A stretch of 64,000 bases of DNA, taken from the NCBI GenBank assembly GCA_019424695.1, contig JAHYZA010000005.1, positions 124,001 to 188,000 of the forward strand. The letters run 5' to 3'. Under the pieces are notes generated by a model. It saw only the letters and a program-made list of their open reading frames with translations, made no database searches and was not told the DNA's origin. The stretch comes from Oscillospiraceae bacterium (GTDB lineage Bacteria; Bacillota; Clostridia; Oscillospirales; Ruminococcaceae). This document shows positions 59,842 to 64,000 of this stretch, in pieces (position 1 is the first letter of the stretch; each line of letters opens with the position of its first letter). A program made the translations under genes and the position numbers.

Positions 59842-60705
59842 ATGGTTTCGGAATATACCTATTGTCCGCAGACGGATTTTTTTATTGAACGCTTGGACCG
59901 CGACTCCGGGTTTGATATGCCGAGTTTCCATATCCATCATAAGTTTGAAATTTATTATGAGATTTCCGGTACGCGCCGCTATTTCATAGAAGATTCCGCC
60001 TACATTGTAAATGCAGGCAGCGTGGTACTCATCGGTGAAAATCAGATCCATAAGACGGCGTCGCTGGGGGATACTCCCTCCAGTCGCATCGTCCTGAATT
60101 TCAGCCGGAACTATCTGGAGAAAGTGGCGGCCGTCTTTCCGGAGGTGGATTTCTTTTCCTTTCTGACAGACGAGCATAATCATCTGCTGTCCATGATCCC
60201 CGTCAAACAGCAGAACCATATTCAGAATATGCTGCAGCAAATGCTGGCACTGGAAGGAGATGTCTCTCAGGAAAGCGAAGCGATGCGCACCATGTTGTTG
60301 GGAACGCTGCTTCTGGAACTCAAAGACCTTTGCCGCCAGCAGGAGGAGCAGGGCGGGGAAAAAGGGCGCGTGACCAACCATATTGTGGAGCAGATTCAAG
60401 CCTATGTTGCCCAGCATTATCCGGAGCGACTGACCTTGACCGGGATCGCGGGCCGCTTTTATATCAGCCCGTTTTACCTCAGCCGGTTGTTTAAAAAATC
60501 TACAAACCTGACCCTGATTGAGTATATCAACAGTGTGCGTATTAAGGCTGCGCAAAATATGATCGAAAATTCCAGCGAGAGCGTGACGATGGTGGCAGAA
60601 AAAACAGGATTTACGACCACCGCACATTTCCGTCGTGTGTTTAAAGACGCAACGGGACTTTCGCCACAGCAATATCGTCAGTATTATAAGCGGGCGAACA
60701 AATAA
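59842..60705 (+). CDS. AraC-family transcriptional regulator
   Basis: 287 residues. The cupin-type sensor (FHIHHKFEIYYEISGTRRYF ... GSVVLIGENQIHKT) is in the first 90 residues, and two helix-turn-helix motifs lie in the last 100 (LTGIAGRFYISPFYLSRLFKKSTN; VAEKTGFTTTAHFRRVFKDATG). Two adjacent ATGs (59839, 59842); I take the second for spacing from AGGAG. It stands alone between two terminators, so its targets are not adjacent. The small molecule sensed is unknown. Confidence 0.9.
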   Translation: MVSEYTYCPQTDFFIERLDRDSGFDMPSFHIHHKFEIYYEISGTRRYFIEDSAYIVNAGSVVLIGENQIHKTASLGDTPSSRIVLNFSRNYLEKVAAVFPEVDFFSFLTDEHNHLLSMIPVKQQNHIQNMLQQMLALEGDVSQESEAMRTMLLGTLLLELKDLCRQQEEQGGEKGRVTNHIVEQIQAYVAQHYPERLTLTGIAGRFYISPFYLSRLFKKSTNLTLIEYINSVRIKAAQNMIENSSESVTMVAEKTGFTTTAHFRRVFKDATGLSPQQYRQYYKRANK

Positions 60706-60706
60706 G

Positions 60707-60740
60707 AAAAAACTGCCTCCCATGCCGGAGGCAGTTTTTT
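60707..60740 (+). terminator. intrinsic terminator of the AraC gene
   Basis: A6CTGCCTCC (60707-60720) pairs perfectly with GGAGGCAGT6 (60727-60740), 6-base loop. Confidence 0.92.
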
Positions 60741-60750
60741 GTATGCCGAA

Positions 60751-60773
60751 AACCACTCGCTAGGCGAGTGGTT
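60751..60773 (+). repeat. left-end hairpin of the IS200-like element
   Basis: Ten-bp perfect stem with a 3-base loop, about 105 bases before tnpA, in the position of the subterminal hairpin recognised by TnpA. Confidence 0.7.
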
Positions 60774-60877
60774 CAAAAGAAGGCTTGTGCCGATTATGCA
60801 GACAATAAAAACTCCCTTTGCTACAATAGAAGTGCGGTCAGCCAACTGCACAACGAAGCAAAGGGAGGTCATTCAAA

Positions 60878-61273
60878 ATGAACGACGTAAATAGTTTATC
60901 GCATACAAGCTGGAATTGCAAATATCATATTGTGTTTGCCCCAAAATACCGTAGAAAAGTATTTTACGGGCAGAAGCGGCGGGAGATAGGAGAAATCCTA
61001 AGAACGCTGTGTAGCTGGAAAAAGGTAAATATCATTGAAGCAGAAGTATGCCCAGATCATATCCATATGCTGGTAGAGATTCCACCGAAGTACGCGGTGT
61101 CGAGTTTCATGGGATACTTAAAAGGGAAAAGTAGCCTGATGATTTATGAAAAATACCCTGAGTTGAAATACAAGTATCGCAACAGAGAGTTCTGGTGCAG
61201 AGGGTATTACGTAGATACAGCGGGCAAAAATGCAAAGAAAATCGAAGAATACATCCGACACCAGCTTGAATAG
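60878..61273 (+). CDS. tnpA: IS200/IS605 transposase TnpA (HUH/Y1), shortened at its C-terminus
   Basis: 131 residues. TSWNCKYHIVFAPKYRRKVFYG at the front, the HUH motif PDHIHMLVEIPP near residue 62-73, and the catalytic Tyr in GYYVDTAG near 110 are all present. A TAG stop after EYIRHQLE is followed in the same frame by a further 12 sense codons (DQAGEQLTMGNF) and TAA, which looks like the normal family end. So a sense codon such as GAG has probably become TAG. The active residues remain, so activity is possible. AAGGGAGG precedes the ATG. Confidence 0.88.
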   Translation: MNDVNSLSHTSWNCKYHIVFAPKYRRKVFYGQKRREIGEILRTLCSWKKVNIIEAEVCPDHIHMLVEIPPKYAVSSFMGYLKGKSSLMIYEKYPELKYKYRNREFWCRGYYVDTAGKNAKKIEEYIRHQLE

Positions 61274-61420
61274 GACCAGGCAGGAGAACAACTGACAATG
61301 GGAAACTTCTAATAAGCCCGTTTACGGGTGGCAAGTAACAAACTCTCGCGGCTGGCAGACCGTACCAACGCGACGTGACGCGTGCGCTAGTATTCCAGGG
61401 CTTCGCCCGTCTGTGAAAAA

Positions 61421-61439
61421 CCCCCGGCTTTGCCGGGGG
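61421..61439 (-). terminator. right-end IS hairpin acting as tdk terminator
   Basis: On the minus strand CCCCCGGC, AAA, GCCGGGGG is followed by TTTTTC. It lies 12 bases after the tdk stop codon, so it is both the right-end hairpin of the IS and a good terminator for tdk. Confidence 0.75.
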
Positions 61440-61450
61440 ATATTTATTGC

Positions 61451-62062
61451 TTATTCGTGTTTTCCGTGTCGTTTCAGAAAAGCGCGGTATTCCCGGAACC
61501 AACACTGGGGGCAAAGGCTCTGGTATTCCACATTGTCCACGGTGTCGATGGCGACCTGTGCACCTTCAAACACAAACTCGCCGTTGACCTTTCGTCCGTT
61601 GCAGATGGCTTTACGGCCACAGGCGCAGATCGTTTTCAGCTCTTCAATGGTATGCGCCAGTTCCAAAAGCCGGGTGGAGCCTGGAAAACCACGCATCATA
61701 AAATCGGCTCGAAGACCATAGCAGATCACCGGAATGCCCAGATCCACGGTAACCAGGAACAACTGTTCTGCCTGGGCGGGGGTGAAAAACTGGCTTTCGT
61801 CACACAACACGCAGGCGGGAGCGCCATGGGCGGCGGTGTCAGCCTTGACCAGGTCCACGATATTCATGTCGGCCGTGACAAGCACATCCACTTTACAGCT
61901 GATCCCCAGGCGGGAAACAATGGAATCCTGCCCTTTGGTATCAACAGCGGGTTTTAAAATCAGGACCCGCATGCCGCGTTCCTTGTAATTGTAGGCTACC
62001 TGCATCAAAGCGGTGGTTTTGCCGCTGTTCATTGCACCGTAGCGGAAGTACAGTTTTGCCAT
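61451..62062 (-). CDS. tdk: thymidine kinase
   Basis: 203 residues. P-loop GAMNSGKTTALMQ is near 9-21; DESQFF near 90 holds the catalytic Glu-type site; structural zinc Cys in CACGRKAIC and CPQC near 150-190. It is a type II thymidine kinase, which salvages thymidine to dTMP. ATG 62062 follows rex (stop 62079) by 16 bases, so the two are co-transcribed. Confidence 0.96.
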   Translation of the reverse strand: MAKLYFRYGAMNSGKTTALMQVAYNYKERGMRVLILKPAVDTKGQDSIVSRLGISCKVDVLVTADMNIVDLVKADTAAHGAPACVLCDESQFFTPAQAEQLFLVTVDLGIPVICYGLRADFMMRGFPGSTRLLELAHTIEELKTICACGRKAICNGRKVNGEFVFEGAQVAIDTVDNVEYQSLCPQCWFREYRAFLKRHGKHE

Positions 62063-62078
62063 GAGGGCCTATCCTCCG

Positions 62079-62717
62079 TTAATCTTTATTGCGCAGTCGG
62101 TAACCCAGGCTCATCAGGCTGTCGCCCAGATGGACATTCTCTACGGTCAGTTCGGGGTATTCCACCGACAGATCATAGTGGCTGAAATTCCACACCCCCT
62201 GAATGCCGTAAGAGACAAGGTTTCCGGCCAGGTCGATCGCGCTCTGCCGTGGCACACACAGGACGGCTACCGCAGGGTGATGCTGGGAACAGAAAGAAGC
62301 CAGATCCCGCAGCGGGAGAATGGGGACACCGCACATTTCCATGCCGAAAAGGTCGGGATTGATGTCAAACACACCAATCAGGCGATACCCGTTGGTATCG
62401 CGGCTGATAAAGCTGGAGACCGCAGATCCCAGATGGCCGGCACCAATCAGGATGGTGGGAAGGCGCTCGCCATCGCCAAACAAAAGTTTGCCGATTTCGG
62501 CGCGCAGCACATCGACTTTATAGCCGATGCCTTGTTGCCCGAAGCCGCCAAAACAGTTGAAGTCCTGCCGCACCTGACTGGCCGTGGTGCCCATCATATG
62601 GGCCAGTTCGCTGGACGAAATTTTTTCCTTGCCGTCGGCGGACAGGTTAGTAAGATAGCGGTAGTACTTGGGCAACCGCTTGATGACCGGCAAGGAAACT
62701 TTGTTTTGAACTGCCAT
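62079..62717 (-). CDS. rex: redox-sensing transcriptional repressor Rex
   Basis: 212 residues. The winged-helix domain (RLPKYYRYLTNL ... SSELAHMMGTTASQVRQDFNCFGGFGQQGIGY) is followed by a Rossmann domain with GAGHLGSAV near 90. Rex senses the NADH/NAD+ ratio and controls fermentation genes. ATG 62717 has GAGG 11 bases upstream. No clear Rex site was seen near its own promoter. Confidence 0.95.
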   Translation of the reverse strand: MAVQNKVSLPVIKRLPKYYRYLTNLSADGKEKISSSELAHMMGTTASQVRQDFNCFGGFGQQGIGYKVDVLRAEIGKLLFGDGERLPTILIGAGHLGSAVSSFISRDTNGYRLIGVFDINPDLFGMEMCGVPILPLRDLASFCSQHHPAVAVLCVPRQSAIDLAGNLVSYGIQGVWNFSHYDLSVEYPELTVENVHLGDSLMSLGYRLRNKD

Positions 62718-62789
62718 GATAGCATTACCTCGCAATATGCCGGCAGGAGTTCTGCACGGCGAAATTCCAAATGTACAATTTTATAATTT

Positions 62790-62818
62790 ATTATAAATAC
62801 TCTCTGTGAAATTGTCAA
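62790..62818 (-). promoter_or_regulatory. promoter of rex-tdk
   Basis: Minus strand: consensus TTGACA (62813-62818), 17-base spacer, consensus TATAAT (62790-62795). It gives a leader of about 65 bases. Confidence 0.88.
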
Positions 62819-63000
62819 TTTTTTATCTAAGTTTTTTGCAAAACTCTTGAAGAATCCTATGTGGCAGAAAGAAGAAAAACCTTTTGTATTCCGCGTTTTT
62901 AGATCCAGCAAGACCACAATTTTATGGAGACAATGAATAGCTGCCTTCCTGCGGGGCATACTTGCGGAGAATTCGTTACCAGGGAAGGAGCTGTTACGCT

Positions 63001-63720
63001 ATGGAACCTACCGCGAAAAAATCCCGGGAAAAAGCTAAACTGAACCCCACTGAAAACGCTGCACTCAAGCGGCTGGAACACGACCTTATCACAGAGGACG
63101 GCATCGTGCCAGCGACAAAAGGACGCCATGCCATTCATTGCTTGACGGTGATCGGTACTATCGAGGGGCATACCCTCGCGCCGGACAGCCAAAAGACCAC
63201 AAAGTACGAGCATGTGATTCCCCAATTGGTGGATATTGAAGAGGACCCCGAGATCGAGGGGCTGCTGGTGATCCTCAATACCGTAGGGGGCGACGTGGAA
63301 GCAGGGCTTGCACTGGCAGAATTGATTGCCGGCGTCAGTAAACCCAGTGCGACCCTGGTGCTGGGGGGAGGGCATTCCATTGGCATCCCCTTGGCGGTGT
63401 CAGCACGGCGCAGTTTTATTGTTCCAACAGCCACGATGACCGTGCACCCGGTACGCCATTCCGGTATGGTGCTGGGGGTGCCACAGACTCTGCGGTATTT
63501 TGAGCAGATGCAGGAACGGATTGTAGGCTTTGTAGCGGGCCATTCTGGCATTACGGCACGACGCTTTACGGCTCTCATGCACAATACCGGAGAGCTTGTC
63601 ATGGATATGGGAACCGTTCTGGACGGCCGGCAGGCCGTGGAAGAAGGACTAATCGATGAGTTGGGGGGACTGTCCGATGCGTTGAGCTATCTGTACCACG
63701 AGATCGAAAGTAAAAAATAA
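63001..63720 (+). CDS. tepA: ClpP-like serine protease TepA
   Basis: 239 residues. A ClpP fold with the catalytic Ser in GGGHSIGIPLAVS (about residue 127) and His in MTVHPVRHSG. It is the TepA/YmfB branch, whose members may help protein export or digest signal peptides. AGGGAAGGAG stands 10 bases before the ATG. The next gene is the ftsK/spoIIIE gene, as in Bacillus. Confidence 0.9.
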   Translation: MEPTAKKSREKAKLNPTENAALKRLEHDLITEDGIVPATKGRHAIHCLTVIGTIEGHTLAPDSQKTTKYEHVIPQLVDIEEDPEIEGLLVILNTVGGDVEAGLALAELIAGVSKPSATLVLGGGHSIGIPLAVSARRSFIVPTATMTVHPVRHSGMVLGVPQTLRYFEQMQERIVGFVAGHSGITARRFTALMHNTGELVMDMGTVLDGRQAVEEGLIDELGGLSDALSYLYHEIESKK

Positions 63721-63764
63721 GCAAAATAGCCAACACGGGCGTCAAAACGGGAACGCATTTTTCA

Positions 63765-63793
63765 TTTACAACCCTTCGCATTCGTGATAAAAT
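63765..63793 (+). promoter_or_regulatory. promoter of the ftsK/spoIIIE gene
   Basis: TTTACA (63765-63770), 17-base spacer, TAAAAT (63788-63793), 74 bases before the ATG. Confidence 0.7.
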
Positions 63794-63867
63794 AAAAATC
63801 AAGTATGCGTTTGGCCCAAGGGCCGACTTGTTTTATAGAGAGTGTAAACAGAGGGGTACTATTCAGC

Positions 63868-64000
63868 ATGGCACAATCTCGTTCCGGCAAAAGCAGTAAC
63901 AAAAGAAAAACTTCGACCAGTCGAAGTTCTTCCTCTCGTTCCCGCAGTTCGGGAACCCGTTCCTCCACGTCCCGCAGCAAAAAGGCAATGTCGCGCCGGG
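63868..64000 (+). CDS. N-terminal fragment, probable FtsK/SpoIIIE DNA translocase (cut by window end)
   Basis: Only 44 codons are inside the window: MAQSRSGKSSNKRKTS then a Ser/Arg/Lys-rich low-complexity stretch. Such basic starts precede the four membrane helices in clostridial FtsK/SpoIIIE. The main evidence is position directly after tepA. GAGGGG precedes the ATG. The identity is inference until the rest is seen. Confidence 0.6.
   Translation, partial: MAQSRSGKSSNKRKTSTSRSSSSRSRSSGTRSSTSRSKKAMSRR

Larger units (their letters stand above)
60751..61439 (+). mobile_element. IS200/IS605-family insertion sequence (tnpA only)
   Basis: About 690 bases bounded by two strong hairpins: left 60751-60773 (AACCACTCGC, TAG loop, GCGAGTGGTT) and right 61421-61439 (CCCCCGGC, TTT loop, GCCGGGGG). 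Imperfect end hairpins rather than inverted repeats, and a single HUH transposase, are the IS200/IS605 hallmark. The exact ends cannot be fixed without an empty site. It sits between the araC terminator and tdk. There is no tnpB. Confidence 0.78.

Noticed and set aside
62718..62830. Rex operator near the rex promoter
   Set aside because: Looked for TTGTTAA-type inverted repeats; only partial AT-rich matches were found.
62911..63055. Possible 39-codon ORF before tepA in the place of ylzJ
   Set aside because: The sequence does not resemble YlzJ and it overlaps tepA out of frame.

Overview
The window (about 54 % G+C by eye) is chromosomal DNA from a low-GC-lineage Firmicute. The best fit is a gut clostridium of the Oscillospiraceae/Ruminococcaceae (Faecalibacterium, Subdoligranulum, Gemmiger relatives). 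Reasons: strong AGGAGG-type ribosome binding sites, TTGACA-17-TATAAT promoters, CIRCE and T-box regulation, and Bacillus/Clostridium gene orders (yqfC-yqfD-phoH-ybeY-dgkA-era-yqzL-recO, spoIIGA-sigE-sigG, spoIVFA-spoIVFB, tepA-spoIIIE). The lineage call is inference; no rRNA gene is present.

Layout. 1-2.6 kb: alpha/beta hydrolase, DUF3737, flavodoxin and a cyclophilin-like lipoprotein broken by an amber codon. 2.7-6.5 kb (minus): HD phosphohydrolase, MATE exporter behind an attenuator-like leader, rhomboid protease and an AraC regulator. 6.6-11.1 kb: gmd-fcl-manC-manA, i.e. GDP-mannose/GDP-L-fucose synthesis, divergent from the AraC gene. 11.1-13.9 kb: tRNA-Thr, a hypothetical ORF with no good start, and CIRCE-controlled groES-groEL. 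14-16.2 kb (minus): ylbJ-like, a small Cys-rich protein and a membrane protein. 16.2-24 kb: yqfC, yqfD, phoH, ybeY, dgkA, era, yqzL, recO, mutS2. 24-28.7 kb: spoIIGA, sigE, a membrane-anchored unknown, sigG, a HAD hydrolase, ymxH, a comEA-like gene. 28.7-35.2 kb: ppk1, an SRPBCC protein, a SpoIVFA/SpoIVFB-like pair, and a radical SAM protein with its DUF2344 partner.

35.2-46.5 kb: rpsB-tsf behind a structured leader, a class B PBP, T-box-alaS, hinT, a phosphoribosyltransferase, comEC, holA and an RNase M5-like gene. 46.6-50.1 kb: RluA-type pseudouridine synthase, a DUF6311-type membrane protein, tRNA-Leu, a hypothetical. 50.2-54.8 kb: a lantibiotic-immunity-like ABC transporter divergent from an OmpR-type regulator and sensor kinase, with CTTAA direct repeats between them. 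55-57.5 kb (minus): a 2-hydroxyacid dehydrogenase, a YkgJ-type protein, an esterase remnant and a C_GCAxxG_C_C protein. 57.6-60.7 kb: htpG with an imperfect CIRCE, and a second AraC regulator. 60.75-61.44 kb: an IS200/IS605-like insertion. 61.4-64 kb: tdk, rex, tepA and the first codons of an ftsK/spoIIIE gene cut by the window edge.

The window is mostly housekeeping plus a scattered sporulation set (sigE, sigG, spoIIGA, yqfC, yqfD, ylbJ, ymxH, spoIVFA/B-like), which suggests a genome that can sporulate or did so recently. I found no clearly new multi-gene system. The most interesting signals are regulatory: the MATE leader, the hairpin covering the spoIIGA ribosome binding site, the rpsB leader pairing, the CTTAA repeats at the ABC/two-component locus and the variant CIRCE at htpG. 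No computation was run; motif and family calls are from reading the sequence.
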